The notes below the pieces were generated by a model. That model was given only the letters and a program-made list of their open reading frames with translations. It had not been told where the DNA came from and made no database searches. 64,000 nucleotides of DNA from Brevibacterium gallinarum (GTDB lineage Bacteria > Actinomycetota > Actinomycetes > Actinomycetales > Brevibacteriaceae). Made by a program: the position numbers and the translations under genes. Positions 1 to 8,262 of the stretch are shown one piece after another; the first letter of the stretch is position 1, and each line of letters starts with the position of its first letter. Location of the stretch: NCBI RefSeq assembly GCF_014836885.1, contig NZ_JACSPY010000005.1, forward strand, positions 1-64,000, read 5' to 3'.

Positions 1-76
1 GCATCGAGCCCACACCGCTATCGGAGGCCTCACCCCAGCCGACCGCGTTCACAACCTCACGGGGAACTACACCTAG
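1..76 (+). mobile_element. C-terminal end of an IS481-type transposase (cut by window edge)
   Basis: The frame starting at base 2 reads H-R-A-H-T-A-I-G-G-L-T-P-A-D-R-V, then N-L-T-G-N-Y-T and a TAG stop at 74-76. This 'RxHTAIGGLTPADRV' tail is typical of the end of the DDE integrase domain of IS481/IS3-like transposases. Only about 24 residues are in the window, so the family call rests on this tail and the catalytic residues cannot be checked. The terminal inverted repeat of the element could not be identified. The next reading frame begins immediately at the stop, which suggests the element lies inside or against an older gene. Confidence 0.7.
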
Positions 77-831
77 CCGAGGTCGTTCCCGAGGTGGTGG
101 AGCACCGCCTGCACGGACCCGATGTCGACTACCGAGCCGGTTACGAGCTCTTCGCCAGCACTCCGCTCGTCCTCGGCGGGCGCGGGCACGCCCAGCTCAT
201 TCCCTTCGGAGCCGGATCGATCCCGATCTCCCTCGACCTGCACAACAAGCTGCGCTACTTCGCAGCCGACGTCGGCCACCCCGAACTCACCCTCGCAGCC
301 GACCCGCAGGGTCTGGGAGAGCGGATCGTCGGATCGGTGACTGCGGCATGGCGGGAGCGCGAGCAGCTGCAGGCCGATCTGGCGGCCGTGCAGCAAGAGT
401 GGATGGAGATCTCGCAGCAGAACCTGGCGGGGATCTACGAAGCGGTGGCGGGCCGGTCGGTGCCGGAGGAGCCGTTCGCGCCCATCAGTGAGCAGAGCGC
501 GCAGCGGGAGAGCTTTCATATCGCAGCGGCAGCCGAACTGGAGGAACCGCGCATTCTCAGCGACCGTGCGCACACACGCACGAAGGAGGTGCTGCAGGAG
601 ACGACCGCGGAGCTCCAGGAGACGCGGGAGCGGCTGGAGGAAGCAGAGAAGAAGTTGAGTGAGAGGGAGGCGGAGGCGCAGCGGCTGGGCGGTGAGCTGA
701 CGACGATGCGAAGGGAGCTTGAGGCGCTGCTCTCGAGGTCATTTGCCGATGAGGCCGGGGCAGTCGCGCGGCGCGGTATCCACGGTGTGAGATGGAGGGT
801 CAGGCGGCTGTTGCGCCGGGTCCGGAGCTGA
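77..831 (+). pseudogene. 5'-truncated polysaccharide pyruvyltransferase-like protein with C-terminal coiled coil
   Basis: The open frame continues back to the IS transposase stop; the first usable start is GTG 94 (245 aa). Residues about 15-75 carry a motif resembling the C-terminal half of polysaccharide pyruvyltransferases: 'LVLGGRGHAQLIPFGAG', then 'ISLDLHNKLRYFAADVGHPE'. In that family the R-x-H segment belongs to the donor-binding lobe, and the N-terminal lobe is missing here. Residues about 160-225 are a Glu/Arg/Leu-rich coiled coil, and the C-terminus is basic. The simplest reading is that an IS insertion removed the 5' half of a gene that pyruvylates a cell-wall or surface glycan. No ribosome binding site is seen before GTG 94, which supports a fragment. 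A short genuine protein cannot be excluded. Confidence 0.55.
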
Positions 832-1243
832 GGGCAGCCTCAAGGTCGGTGGCGAAGTCCTCGCGCACGGAGAAGACGAGTTCCGTGCCCGAGGCGATCG
901 TCGCCTGCAGGTACGGCCCGCCGACGAGGAACGAAGTCGTCGAGCCAGCCCGCTTGTAACCGAGACCCACAAGCGCTTTCTCGACGCGGGCGACCTCGGT
1001 GATGTCAGCGATGTCGACCTCGACGAAGTAGAACCAGTAGCGCAGTTGCAGGACGCCGTCGCTGACGTTGATGCGCAGGGCAGAGGCTGAGAGCACGAGG
1101 CTGAGGACCGCCAGCAACAGGGCACAGGTGAGGATGATCCAGCTGAACCCGGTGAGCATGAGCAGCACGAGGAAGATCGGCAGCACCCACAGCACAGCCA
1201 CGACATAGAGGCGGGGATAGACCCGCCAGCTCAGCTCAGACAT
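800..1243 (-). CDS. small membrane protein, DUF3093-like layout
   Basis: This 147-aa protein has two hydrophobic helices (residues about 11-30 and 34-55). A soluble part follows, with 'ALRINVSDGVLQLRY', 'VDIADITEVARVE' and a final 'VREDFATDLEAAL'. Two TM helices followed by a short beta-rich PH-like domain is the layout of actinobacterial DUF3093 proteins, whose function is unknown. I infer similarity from layout, not from a clear signature. The gene converges on the truncated pyruvyltransferase frame and overlaps it by 32 bases. No Shine-Dalgarno is seen; instead TAGGAT (1250-1255, reverse strand) lies 6 nt before the ATG, consistent with a leaderless mRNA. Confidence 0.6.
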   Translation of the reverse strand: MSELSWRVYPRLYVVAVLWVLPIFLVLLMLTGFSWIILTCALLLAVLSLVLSASALRINVSDGVLQLRYWFYFVEVDIADITEVARVEKALVGLGYKRAGSTTSFLVGGPYLQATIASGTELVFSVREDFATDLEAALSSGPGATAA

Positions 1244-1264
1244 GGTTCCATCCTACGGTCGGGC

Positions 1265-1284
1265 GACCACCGCCTCGGGCCCGG
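1265..1284 (+). repeat. dispersed motif copy (core CCACCGCCTCGGG)
   Basis: Intergenic copy of a short motif that recurs through the window in both orientations; 10-mer core at 1269-1278. It sits between two divergent genes (start at 1243 on minus, start near 1343 on plus). Confidence 0.6.
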
Positions 1285-1342
1285 CGCGAAGCCGAAGGTG
1301 ACGGGCAGATGAACGCAGGGCGACTTTGCGGTTACACTCAGC

Positions 1343-2590
1343 ATGGGTCGCGAAGACCGCTCCTCAGATCTCCTCACCCCTGTTAGGTCGCGCGTGGAAC
1401 TACTCATTCTCGTCGTGCTCGTCATCGCACTGGCACTGTTCTTCGACTTCACCAACGGGTTCCACGACACCGCCAATGCGATGGCCACCCCGATCGCCAC
1501 CGGCGCGATCAAGCCGAAGACCGCCGTTGCGCTGGCTGCCGTGCTCAACCTCATCGGTGCGTTTCTGTCGACGGAGGTCGCCAAGACGATCTCCGGCGGG
1601 CTCATCAACGAAGGCGACGGCGGCGTCCACATCACCCCGCAGCTCATCCTCGCCGGCCTCATCGGCGCGATCGTGTGGAACATGATCACCTGGATCTACG
1701 GGCTGCCGTCCTCGTCCTCGCACGCACTGTTCGGCGGGCTCATCGGCGCAGCCGTCGTCGGTGCCGGACTGCACGCAGTGAACTTCTCCGTCGTGCTCTC
1801 CAAGGTCATCATTCCCGCCATCGCCGCCCCGCTCATCGCCGGGACCAGCGCCTATGTCTGCACCCGCCTGGCCTACCGCATCACCCGCCGGTACGCCAAT
1901 GCCAACCGGCGCGGGGCCTTCAAATACGGGCAGATCTTCTCCTCCTCGCTCGTCGCGCTCGCCCACGGCACCAACGACGCGCAGAAGACGATGGGCGTCA
2001 TCACCCTGCTGCTGATCTCCGCGCAGATGCAGGAGCCGGGCACCGGCCCGCACTTCTGGGTCATCGCCACCTGCGCCTTCGCCATTGCCTTCGGCACCTA
2101 CCTCGGCGGCTGGCGGATCATCGACACGCTCGGCACGAAGCTCACCGAGGTCCGGCCCGCCCAGGGCCTGTCAGCCGAGACCTCGACTGCGGCGGCGATC
2201 CTCGCCTCCTCGCACCTGGGCTTCGCGCTGTCGACCACGCAGGTGGCCTCCGGTTCGGTGCTCGGCTCGGGGCTTGGCCGCAAGGGTGCTGACGTCAAAT
2301 GGTCGACGGCCGGCAAGATCGCCTCCGGCTGGCTGTTCACACTCCCGGCCGCCGGCGCTGTCGGGGCGCTGGCAGCGATCGTGGCCAACCTCGGATTCTG
2401 GGGCGCGATGGCCGACGTCATTGTGGCGACGATCGTCGTGCTGTGGATCTACCTGCACTCGCGCAAGACCGCGCACCTCGTGCAGCTCTCGAAGCTCGAC
2501 ACCGTCGGCGATGCCGTGGGCATCCGCGGCCGGCGCGCCAAGCGCAAGGCGAAGAAGCAGGCCAAGCAGATGAAAGGCGAGAACCGCTGA
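1343..2590 (+). CDS. pit: inorganic phosphate transporter, PiT family
   Basis: Low-affinity phosphate permease of the plasma membrane, which in this family moves neutral metal-phosphate with a cation. The 415-aa protein has the inverted-repeat PiT fold. The first signature, 'DFTNGFHDTANAMATPIATG', lies near residue 32 and the second, 'ALAHGTNDAQKTMG', near residue 203; about ten hydrophobic helices surround them. The C-terminus is a basic tail (RGRRAKRKAKKQAKQ). The start is uncertain. ATG 1343 gives 17 extra hydrophilic residues; GTG 1394 ('VELLILVVLVIAL') matches the usual PiT N-terminus better and has AGG 8 nt upstream. The gene ends in an ATGA overlap with a small membrane protein, so the two are probably cotranscribed. 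Confidence 0.92.
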   Translation: MGREDRSSDLLTPVRSRVELLILVVLVIALALFFDFTNGFHDTANAMATPIATGAIKPKTAVALAAVLNLIGAFLSTEVAKTISGGLINEGDGGVHITPQLILAGLIGAIVWNMITWIYGLPSSSSHALFGGLIGAAVVGAGLHAVNFSVVLSKVIIPAIAAPLIAGTSAYVCTRLAYRITRRYANANRRGAFKYGQIFSSSLVALAHGTNDAQKTMGVITLLLISAQMQEPGTGPHFWVIATCAFAIAFGTYLGGWRIIDTLGTKLTEVRPAQGLSAETSTAAAILASSHLGFALSTTQVASGSVLGSGLGRKGADVKWSTAGKIASGWLFTLPAAGAVGALAAIVANLGFWGAMADVIVATIVVLWIYLHSRKTAHLVQLSKLDTVGDAVGIRGRRAKRKAKKQAKQMKGENR

Positions 2591-2820
2591 TGATCGACTG
2601 GATGTCCCTTATCATCGTCGCCGTCGCCACGCTCACCGCAGCGACCGTGACGATCACCCTGTTCTCCGTGGCCGTCCGCCTGCGCGCCTACGCCATCGAC
2701 CTGCGCTCAGCCGGGCGCAACAACTCGTTGGTCTCGCTGGCCAGCCACGCGGTCTTCGGCATCTGCGGGATCGGCGTGCTCATCGGCGTCTACCTCATCG
2801 TCCCCGCCCTGCACGGCTGA
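2590..2820 (+). CDS. small two-helix membrane protein linked to phosphate permease
   Basis: A 76-aa protein starting MIDWMSLIIVAVATLTAATV and ending LIGVYLIVPALHG. It has two hydrophobic segments (about 5-28 and 48-72) separated by a basic stretch (RLRAYAIDLRSAGRNN). Its ATG overlaps the stop of the phosphate permease (ATGA), so translation is probably coupled. Small membrane proteins of this type often follow PiT genes in actinobacteria, and a role as a subunit or stabiliser of the permease is plausible but unproven. I do not recognise a named family. The stop is 6 nt from the end of the convergent thioesterase gene. Confidence 0.75.
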   Translation: MIDWMSLIIVAVATLTAATVTITLFSVAVRLRAYAIDLRSAGRNNSLVSLASHAVFGICGIGVLIGVYLIVPALHG

Positions 2821-2826
2821 ACCAGT

Positions 2827-3603
2827 TCAGCGCGGGCGGACGGTGAGCGACTGCACGAGCGAACCGAGCGGCCCGCCAGCGTCATGGAGGATCGAATGGG
2901 TCAGACCCAGGCCGGTCTCCCCGAACGTCACACGGGTGTCGAAGCCCAGCCAGTCGCCGGTGAAGTCCGAGCGCAGGAAGTGCGCGGTGAGATCGACGTT
3001 GGGGAACATCACCTCAGCCGGATCTTGGCGCACCGTCATCCCGTTGGCGGCATCGAGGTGCGTGCACGCCTGCGCGAAGTCCGAGACCTCCTCGCCGTCG
3101 AGCAGCCGCTCATCCGAGCGCAGCCAGTACATCGCCCGGCCCGGTTCGAACTGACTGCGCCGGCCCTGCAGGGAGTCGATGTAGCCGCCGGGCCACACGC
3201 TGCGCGGATCGAACGGCCCGAGCTCCTCAGGCGGCGGGATCGGTTCGAAGGCGGTGCCTGCCACCGCCGAGGTGTCGGTGTCCTGCAGCAGCCAGGCGCG
3301 GGCTAACACGATGGTCCGCTCACCGTAGGTCACCTCGGCTTCGAGCAGCTCGATCGTACGGCCGGCCCGGCGCACGGAGACGGTGAGATCGAACTCGTCG
3401 ATCGGGATGACGCCGTAGATGTCGGCCGACAGGCGGGCCATCTGCAGCGGCGCGCCCTCGCGGCGGGCGGCGTGGTCGCGTTCGAAGCTGTGGATGAGCA
3501 GCCCGATGATCGGGGAGATGTGCTGCTCTGCCTCATTCCATGCACCCGCCGTCGCGGCGGTCGCGCGCAGGCGCGTGTCCGAGAGCCGTTCGAAATATGC
3601 CAT
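2827..3603 (-). CDS. thioesterase-superfamily protein (double hot-dog, TesB-like)
   Basis: A 258-aa protein whose N-half ('WNEAEQHISPIIGLLIHSFERD', followed by 'MARLSADIYGVIPIDEFDLTV' and 'LLEAEVTYGERTIVLARAWLLQ') and C-half ('MYWLRSDERLLDGEEVSDFAQ', 'DLTAHFLRSDFTGDWLGFDTRV', 'GLGLTHSILHDAGGPLGSLVQ') look like two tandem hot-dog folds. That is the arrangement of acyl-CoA thioesterase-like proteins. The actual substrate cannot be told from sequence. It is a monocistronic gene. No Shine-Dalgarno is seen; TAGTCT (3610-3615, reverse) is 6 nt before the ATG, so the mRNA is probably leaderless. The stop lies 6 nt from the convergent small membrane protein. Confidence 0.75.
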   Translation of the reverse strand: MAYFERLSDTRLRATAATAGAWNEAEQHISPIIGLLIHSFERDHAARREGAPLQMARLSADIYGVIPIDEFDLTVSVRRAGRTIELLEAEVTYGERTIVLARAWLLQDTDTSAVAGTAFEPIPPPEELGPFDPRSVWPGGYIDSLQGRRSQFEPGRAMYWLRSDERLLDGEEVSDFAQACTHLDAANGMTVRQDPAEVMFPNVDLTAHFLRSDFTGDWLGFDTRVTFGETGLGLTHSILHDAGGPLGSLVQSLTVRPR

Positions 3604-3622
3604 GGCAACAGACTAGCTGCAG

Positions 3623-3646
3623 CCGGCCACCGCCTCGGGAGCGGGG
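3623..3646 (+). repeat. dispersed motif copy (core CCACCGCCTCGGG)
   Basis: Intergenic copy with the longer intergenic form, GGCCACCGCCTCGGGNNCGGGG; 10-mer core at 3629-3638. It lies between the thioesterase start and the pckG terminator. Confidence 0.65.
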
Positions 3647-3658
3647 ATGAATGCGAAC

Positions 3659-3690
3659 CGGGCCGCACCCTGGCTCATGGGTGCGGCCCG
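3659..3690 (-). terminator. hairpin terminator after pckG
   Basis: Perfect 12-bp inverted repeat CGGGCCGCACCC / GGGTGCGGCCCG with an 8-nt loop, located 20 nt past the pckG stop. There is no T-run after it on the pckG strand, as is common for actinobacterial terminators. Confidence 0.75.
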
Positions 3691-3710
3691 ACTCAGTCAG
3701 GGGTGCGGCG

Positions 3711-5543
3711 TCACTTCACGCCGAGGCGCTGGCGGAGGTTGTCGACCTCGGCCTTGAGCTCGGCCGGGACGTGATCGCCGAGCGAGTCGTACCATTCCTC
3801 GATCGAGGCGAGCTCCTCAGCCCACTCCTCAGGCTTGATGGCAAGCGCCTTGCGCAGCTGCTCCTCGGTCACGTCGAGGCCGTCGATGTCGAGCGAGCCC
3901 TCGGCCGGAGTGTGGCCCAGCGGGGTCTCGACGGCCTCGGCGGTGCCAGCCACGCGCTCGAAGACCCACTTGAGGACGCGGGAGTTCTCCGAGAAGCCCG
4001 GCCACAGGAACGAGCCGTCGTCGTCGCGGCGGAACCAGTTGACGTAGAAGATCTTCGGCAGCTTCGCACCCTCGGTGCGGCCGATCTCCAGCCAGTGGCG
4101 GAAGTAGTCGCCGACGTTGTAGCCGATGAACGGGCGCATCGCCATCGGGTCGCGGCGCACAACACCGACCTGGCCCTTGGCGGCAGCGGTGGTCTCCGAG
4201 GACAGGGTGGATCCCATGAACACGCCGTGGGTCCAGTCCTTCGTCTCGGTCACCAGCGGCATCGTCGTCTTGCGGCGGCCGCCGAAGAGGATCGCTGAGA
4301 TCGGCACGCCGTTGGGGTTCTCGTACTCATCGGCGAGCGTCGGGGTGTTGGTGATCGGGGTGCAGAAGCGCGAGTTCGGGTGCGCAGCCGGGGTGCCCGA
4401 CTCCGGAGTCCAGTCGTTGCCCTTCCAGTCGGTCAGGTGCGACGGGGTCTCCTCGGTCATGCCCTCCCACCAGACGTCACCGTCATCGGTGAGCGCGACA
4501 TTGGTGAAGACGTTGCCGCCGGCCTCGATCGCACGCATCGCGGTCGGGTTGGTGGTGTAGCCGGTGCCCGGGGCGACGCCGAAGAGGCCGAACTCCGGGT
4601 TGACGGCGTAGAGCTGACCGTCCTCACCGAAGCGCATCCAGGCGATGTCGTCGCCGAGCGTCTCGGCCTTCCAGCCCTCAAGGGTCGGTTCGATCATCGC
4701 GAGGTTGGTCTTGCCGCAGGCGCTCGGGAAGGCGGCGGCGACGTACTTGACCTCGCCTTCGGGGCTGGTGAGCTTGAGGATGAGCATGTGCTCGGCCAGC
4801 CAGCCCTCTTCGCGGGCGATCGCCGAGGCGATGCGCAGCGAGTAGCACTTCTTGCCCAGCAGCGCGTTGCCGCCGTAGCCCGATCCAAACGACCAGATGG
4901 CGCGCTCTTCAGGGAAGTGGGTGATGTACTTCGTCGTGTTGCACGGCCACACGACGTCCTCCTGGCCGGGCTCCAGCGGTGCGCCGATGGAGTGGACGCA
5001 CTCGACGAACTCGCCGCCGTGCTCCTCGATGGCCTTGAGCTCGGCGGTGCCGCAGCGTGCCATGATCTGCATCGAGAGGACGACGTAGGCCGAGTCGGTG
5101 ACCTCGATGCCGAACATCGGCTGGTCGGCATCCGCACGTCCCATGACGAACGGGATGACGTACATCGTCCGGCCCTTCATCGAGCCGGCGAACAGGTCAC
5201 CGAGGATGGACTTCATCTCATCCGGGGCCATCCAGTTGTTCAGTGGGCCGGCGTCGGCCTCTTCGCGCGAGCAGATGTAGGTGCGCTCCTCGACGCGGGC
5301 GACATCGTCCGGGTCGGAGGCGGCGTAGAACGAGTCCTTCTGCTTGGGCAGCGGCTTGAGGGTGCCGGCTTCGATAAGCTGGTTCTGCAGTTCGCGCTTC
5401 TGCTCGTTATCGCCGGTGATCCACTCGATGCGGTCGGGAGTGGTGCGCTCGGCGATCGAGCGGACGAAGCTGAGGATCTTCTCGTTGCTGGTCGGTGCGC
5501 CAGCAAGCAGGTCTTCGACTGAGCCACGGTCGAGGACGGTCAT
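3711..5543 (-). CDS. pckG: phosphoenolpyruvate carboxykinase (GTP)
   Basis: Converts oxaloacetate and GTP to PEP, CO2 and GDP, the entry step of gluconeogenesis from acetate and amino acids. The 610-aa length is normal for the GTP class. The kinase-1 loop with the reactive cysteine ('[12 protein letters not shown]') is near residue 272, the metal-binding '[13 protein letters not shown]' near 300, and '[21 protein letters not shown]' near 502. ATG 5543 was chosen because AGGAG lies 8 nt upstream; an in-frame extension upstream has no RBS or family similarity. A hairpin terminator follows at 3659-3690. Upstream, two direct TCCCAAAG boxes 21 bp apart flank the probable promoter, suggesting carbon-source control. 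Genes for acetate uptake, acetoacetate activation and Mqo elsewhere in the window fit the same physiology. Confidence 0.97.
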   Translation of the reverse strand: MTVLDRGSVEDLLAGAPTSNEKILSFVRSIAERTTPDRIEWITGDNEQKRELQNQLIEAGTLKPLPKQKDSFYAASDPDDVARVEERTYICSREEADAGPLNNWMAPDEMKSILGDLFAGSMKGRTMYVIPFVMGRADADQPMFGIEVTDSAYVVLSMQIMARCGTAELKAIEEHGGEFVECVHSIGAPLEPGQEDVVWPCNTTKYITHFPEERAIWSFGSGYGGNALLGKKCYSLRIASAIAREEGWLAEHMLILKLTSPEGEVKYVAAAFPSACGKTNLAMIEPTLEGWKAETLGDDIAWMRFGEDGQLYAVNPEFGLFGVAPGTGYTTNPTAMRAIEAGGNVFTNVALTDDGDVWWEGMTEETPSHLTDWKGNDWTPESGTPAAHPNSRFCTPITNTPTLADEYENPNGVPISAILFGGRRKTTMPLVTETKDWTHGVFMGSTLSSETTAAAKGQVGVVRRDPMAMRPFIGYNVGDYFRHWLEIGRTEGAKLPKIFYVNWFRRDDDGSFLWPGFSENSRVLKWVFERVAGTAEAVETPLGHTPAEGSLDIDGLDVTEEQLRKALAIKPEEWAEELASIEEWYDSLGDHVPAELKAEVDNLRQRLGVK

Positions 5544-5708
5544 GAGGATCTCCTGATCTGTAGGGGTTCTGGAGTTCTGCTCGTGCGGACATCGCCGCCA
5601 AGCGATGCCTCCATCGTACGAACCGTTCTTCGTGGTCACTGGGGATTCGCCGGCTCCGCGCCTGTGCATTGAGTCACAAGCTGAGGGCTTATGCTTGGTT
5701 CACGTCAG

Positions 5709-5752
5709 ATCATAGACGGGTAATCCCAAAGAAATGGCGTGTTTTCCCAAAG
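5709..5752 (-). promoter_or_regulatory. probable pckG promoter with paired TCCCAAAG boxes
   Basis: A -10-like TATGAT (5709-5714, reverse strand) lies about 165 nt upstream of pckG and has no good -35. Two direct copies of CTTTGGGA (reverse strand; 5724-5731 and 5745-5752) are exactly 21 bp apart, two helical turns. One falls in the promoter spacer and one just upstream of the -35 position. This is the layout of a transcription-factor site, but the factor is unknown. Confidence 0.45.
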
Positions 5753-5774
5753 GTTGGTTTCGGCTCCAGATCGC

Positions 5775-5795
5775 CGCTCCCGAGGCGGTGGCTGG
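5775..5795 (-). repeat. dispersed motif copy, reverse orientation
   Basis: Reverse copy (CTCCCGAGGCGGTGGC) of the CCACCGCCTCGGG motif; 10-mer core at 5780-5789, in the long pckG-tRNA-Arg intergenic region. Confidence 0.6.
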
Positions 5796-5826
5796 CGACT
5801 GTGGCGAAGGCCGCAGGGTGCGGATT

Positions 5827-5854
5827 TTGGCTCGCGGGCGATCGTGTGTATAGT
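5827..5854 (+). promoter_or_regulatory. promoter of tRNA-Arg
   Basis: TTGGCT (5827-5832), 16-bp spacer, TATAGT (5849-5854). The predicted start is about 15 nt before the mature tRNA 5' end. Confidence 0.7.
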
Positions 5855-5875
5855 TGTTCTGGTCATTGCGACAGT

Positions 5876-5951
5876 GCGCCACTAGCTCAACGGATAGAGC
5901 ATCTGACTACGGATCAGAAGGTTGGGGGTTCGAATCCCTCGTGGCGCGCCA
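5876..5951 (+). tRNA. tRNA-Arg (anticodon ACG)
   Basis: 76 nt including an encoded CCA. The acceptor arm GCGCCAC pairs with GTGGCGC. The anticodon stem TCTGA/TCAGA encloses the loop CTACGGA, giving anticodon ACG. The T-arm reads GGGGGTTCGAATCCCTC. A34 would be deaminated to inosine by TadA, whose gene is at 29198-29692. Confidence 0.96.
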
Positions 5952-5955
5952 ACTG

Positions 5956-5986
5956 AAACCGCCGCCCGGAAGCCGGGCGGCGGTTT
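5956..5986 (+). terminator. terminator after tRNA-Arg
   Basis: Perfect 14-bp stem AAACCGCCGCCCGG / CCGGGCGGCGGTTT with a 3-nt loop, directly after the tRNA. The A/T flanks make it usable in both directions, including for the actP transcript from the right. Confidence 0.85.
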
Positions 5987-6024
5987 CGCTATTCATGCTC
6001 TGACCAGCAGAGATGCTGTGTCAC

Positions 6025-7656
6025 TCAGTGCTCGACGGCCTTCTCTGCGCCGTAGCCGGTCATCGAGCGGACCTCCATCTCGGCAGCGAGCTTCGGATCC
6101 TCGCCGCGCTTATCGGTGAGTGAGCCGATGAAGCCGAGCAGGAAGCCGACCGGAATCGAGATGATGCCCGGGTTCTGCAGCGGGAAGATCGCGAAGTCGA
6201 TGTTGGGTCCGAGCATCGCTGTCTCCGTGCCGGAGACCACCGGTGAGATCGCGATGAGCCCGACAGCGGTGATGAGCCCACCGTAGATCGACCACACGGC
6301 ACCGCGGGTGGTGAACCGGCGCCAGAACAGCGAGTACAGGATCGTCGGCAGGTTCGCACTCGCCGCCACTGCGAAGGCCAGGGCGACGAGGAACGCGATG
6401 TTCTGCCCCTGAACGCCGATGCCGCCGAAGATCGCGACACCGCCGATCGCCAGCACGGTGATGCGGGCGACCTTCACCTCGGTCTGCTGCGTGGCGGTGC
6501 CGCGCTTGATGACCGAGTTGTAGATGTCGTGGGAGAACGAGGCCGCCGCGGTGATCGTCAGACCGGCGACGACCGCGAGGATCGTCGCGAACGCGACGGC
6601 TGAGATCGTGCCGAGCAGGATCGGTCCGCCGAGTTCGAGCGCGAGCAGCGGTGCTGCCGAGTTCACTCCGCCCGGAGCGTTCTCGATCGCCTCGGAGCCG
6701 ACCATGGCGGCCGCACCGTAGCCGAGCACCAGGGTGAAGAGGTAGAAGATGCCGATGAGCCAGATCGCCCAGACCACCGAGCGGCGTGCCTCAAGGGCGG
6801 TCGGCACGGTGTAGAAGCGCATGAGCACGTGCGGCAGCGCAGCGGTGCCGAGCACCAGGGCGATCGACAGGGATACGAAGTCGATCGGCAGCGCACCGTA
6901 CTTGAGTCCGGGGGCGAGCAGCGCCTCGGGCGGGTCAGCGGTCGCATTGGCAACGGCATCGCCGAGCAGCTGGGAGAAGTTGAACCCGTTGAGCGCCAGC
7001 ACCCAGATGGTCATGATGCCCGCTCCGCCGATGAGCAGGAACGCTTTCACGATCTGCACCCATGTGGTGCCCTTCATGCCGCCGAACATGACGTACATGA
7101 TCATGAGCACGCCGACGACGGCGACGACGATCGACTGGCCGGTCTTGCTGTCGATGCCCAGCAGCAGGGACACGAGCCCACCGGCGCCGGCCATCTGGGC
7201 GAGCAGGTAGAAGAAGCACACCGCCAGTGTCGACATCGCCGCAGCCAGGCGCACGGGGCGCTGCTTGAGGCGGAAGGAGAGCACATCGGCCATCGTGAAC
7301 TTGCCGGTATTGCGCATGAGCTCGGCGACGAGCAGCAGCGCGACGAGCCAGGCGACGAGGAACCCGATCGAGTAGAGGAAGCCGTCATAGCCGGTCACTG
7401 CGATCGCGCCGACGATGCCGAGGAAGGAAGCGGCTGAGAGGTAGTCGCCGGAGATCGCGAAGCCGTTCTGCGGGCCGGAGAACGACCGGCCGCCGGCGTA
7501 GAAGTCGGAAGCGCTGGCGTTGCGCTTGGCGACACGGAAGACGATCGTCATCGTGATGGCGACGAAGACGAGGAAGATCGCGATGTTGAGGACGGGATTG
7601 TTCTCTGCGGTGGGATTGTCCTGGGCCACTGTGGTCAGTGCTGCTGCGAGCGTCAT
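6025..7656 (-). CDS. actP: cation/acetate symporter, SSS family
   Basis: Sodium:solute symporter of the acetate-permease type, 543 aa, about 13 membrane helices. Family features include 'SASDFYAGGRSFSGPQNGFAI' near residue 48, 'GDYLSAASFLGIVGAIAVTGYDG', 'KQRPVRLAAAMSTL', 'GGMKGTTWVQIVKAFLL' and 'ALPHVLMRFYTVPTALEARRS'. It likely imports acetate or short-chain carboxylates. The start overlaps the stop of the upstream DUF485 gene by 4 bases (ATGA), the usual YjcH-ActP pairing. The gene ends near the tRNA-Arg terminator, which can act on the opposite strand. Together with pckG it supports growth on acetate. Substrate range is inferred from family and pairing. Confidence 0.93.
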   Translation of the reverse strand: MTLAAALTTVAQDNPTAENNPVLNIAIFLVFVAITMTIVFRVAKRNASASDFYAGGRSFSGPQNGFAISGDYLSAASFLGIVGAIAVTGYDGFLYSIGFLVAWLVALLLVAELMRNTGKFTMADVLSFRLKQRPVRLAAAMSTLAVCFFYLLAQMAGAGGLVSLLLGIDSKTGQSIVVAVVGVLMIMYVMFGGMKGTTWVQIVKAFLLIGGAGIMTIWVLALNGFNFSQLLGDAVANATADPPEALLAPGLKYGALPIDFVSLSIALVLGTAALPHVLMRFYTVPTALEARRSVVWAIWLIGIFYLFTLVLGYGAAAMVGSEAIENAPGGVNSAAPLLALELGGPILLGTISAVAFATILAVVAGLTITAAASFSHDIYNSVIKRGTATQQTEVKVARITVLAIGGVAIFGGIGVQGQNIAFLVALAFAVAASANLPTILYSLFWRRFTTRGAVWSIYGGLITAVGLIAISPVVSGTETAMLGPNIDFAIFPLQNPGIISIPVGFLLGFIGSLTDKRGEDPKLAAEMEVRSMTGYGAEKAVEH

Positions 7657-8069
7657 CGTTCGCCCTCCTCATCCTCGGTGGGGGTCTCTGCAGGTGCGCC
7701 GGCGGCATGGGCGCCGCGGGCATCTGCGGGGCGTTCGGCGAAGTCGGCGGCCTGCTTCTCCAGCATCAGGCGGATCTCGTTGGCTGCCGGGTCGATGCGG
7801 CGGTTGGCGAAGCGCACGTAGACCATCGTGATGATGAAGGTCGTGGCGAACTGGCCGAGGCCGAGCAGGATGCCGAGGTTGATGTTGCCGATCACCGGGG
7901 TCGCCATGAAGTCATGGGCGTAGGCGCCGAGCAGGACATAGGCGAAGTACCAGAGGAAGAAGAACGCGCTCAGCGGCAGCACCAGCGAGCGGTGTTTCTT
8001 CTTCAGTGCCTGGAACTCCGGTTGGGATTCGACTTTCTCGAAGTCGATCGCTGTGGTCGGTGGGGACAC
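7653..8069 (-). CDS. DUF485 membrane protein (YjcH-type), acetate permease partner
   Basis: A 138-aa protein with the DUF485 core: a basic N-terminus ('FQALKKKHRSLVLPL'), helix 1 ('SAFFFLWYFAYVLLGAYAHDFM'), then helix 2 ('INLGILLGLGQFATTFIITMVYVRFANRRIDP'). A hydrophilic Ala/Glu-rich tail of about 45 residues is longer than in YjcH. Start GTG 8069 has AAAGGA about 11 nt upstream. The gene overlaps the symporter start by 4 bases. DUF485 proteins are found with SSS acetate transporters and are thought to support their activity. Confidence 0.88.
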   Translation of the reverse strand: MSPPTTAIDFEKVESQPEFQALKKKHRSLVLPLSAFFFLWYFAYVLLGAYAHDFMATPVIGNINLGILLGLGQFATTFIITMVYVRFANRRIDPAANEIRLMLEKQAADFAERPADARGAHAAGAPAETPTEDEEGER

Positions 8070-8200
8070 TGGGGCACCATTCCTTTCGCTGCCGCCGGGT
8101 TGGAGGCGGCTCTGGCGAAACTGTACGCGCCTGAAACTGTGACGGGCACCACATCGATCAAGCCGTTATCAAGATGTGTTGTGATTTCTCAGAAAGCAAG

Positions 8201-8235
8201 ACGCCGGCCGAGACCCTTCGGTCTGCGGCCGGCGT
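8201..8235 (-). terminator. hairpin terminator after the ExeM-like nuclease
   Basis: ACGCCGGCCGAGAC pairs with GTCTGCGGCCGGCGT (one bulged base) around a CCTTCG loop, 28 nt past the nuclease stop. On the minus strand the hairpin is followed by CTTGCTTTCT. Confidence 0.7.
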
Positions 8236-8262
8236 CTGCGTGAGCAGGAGTTCTGCCAGGTG

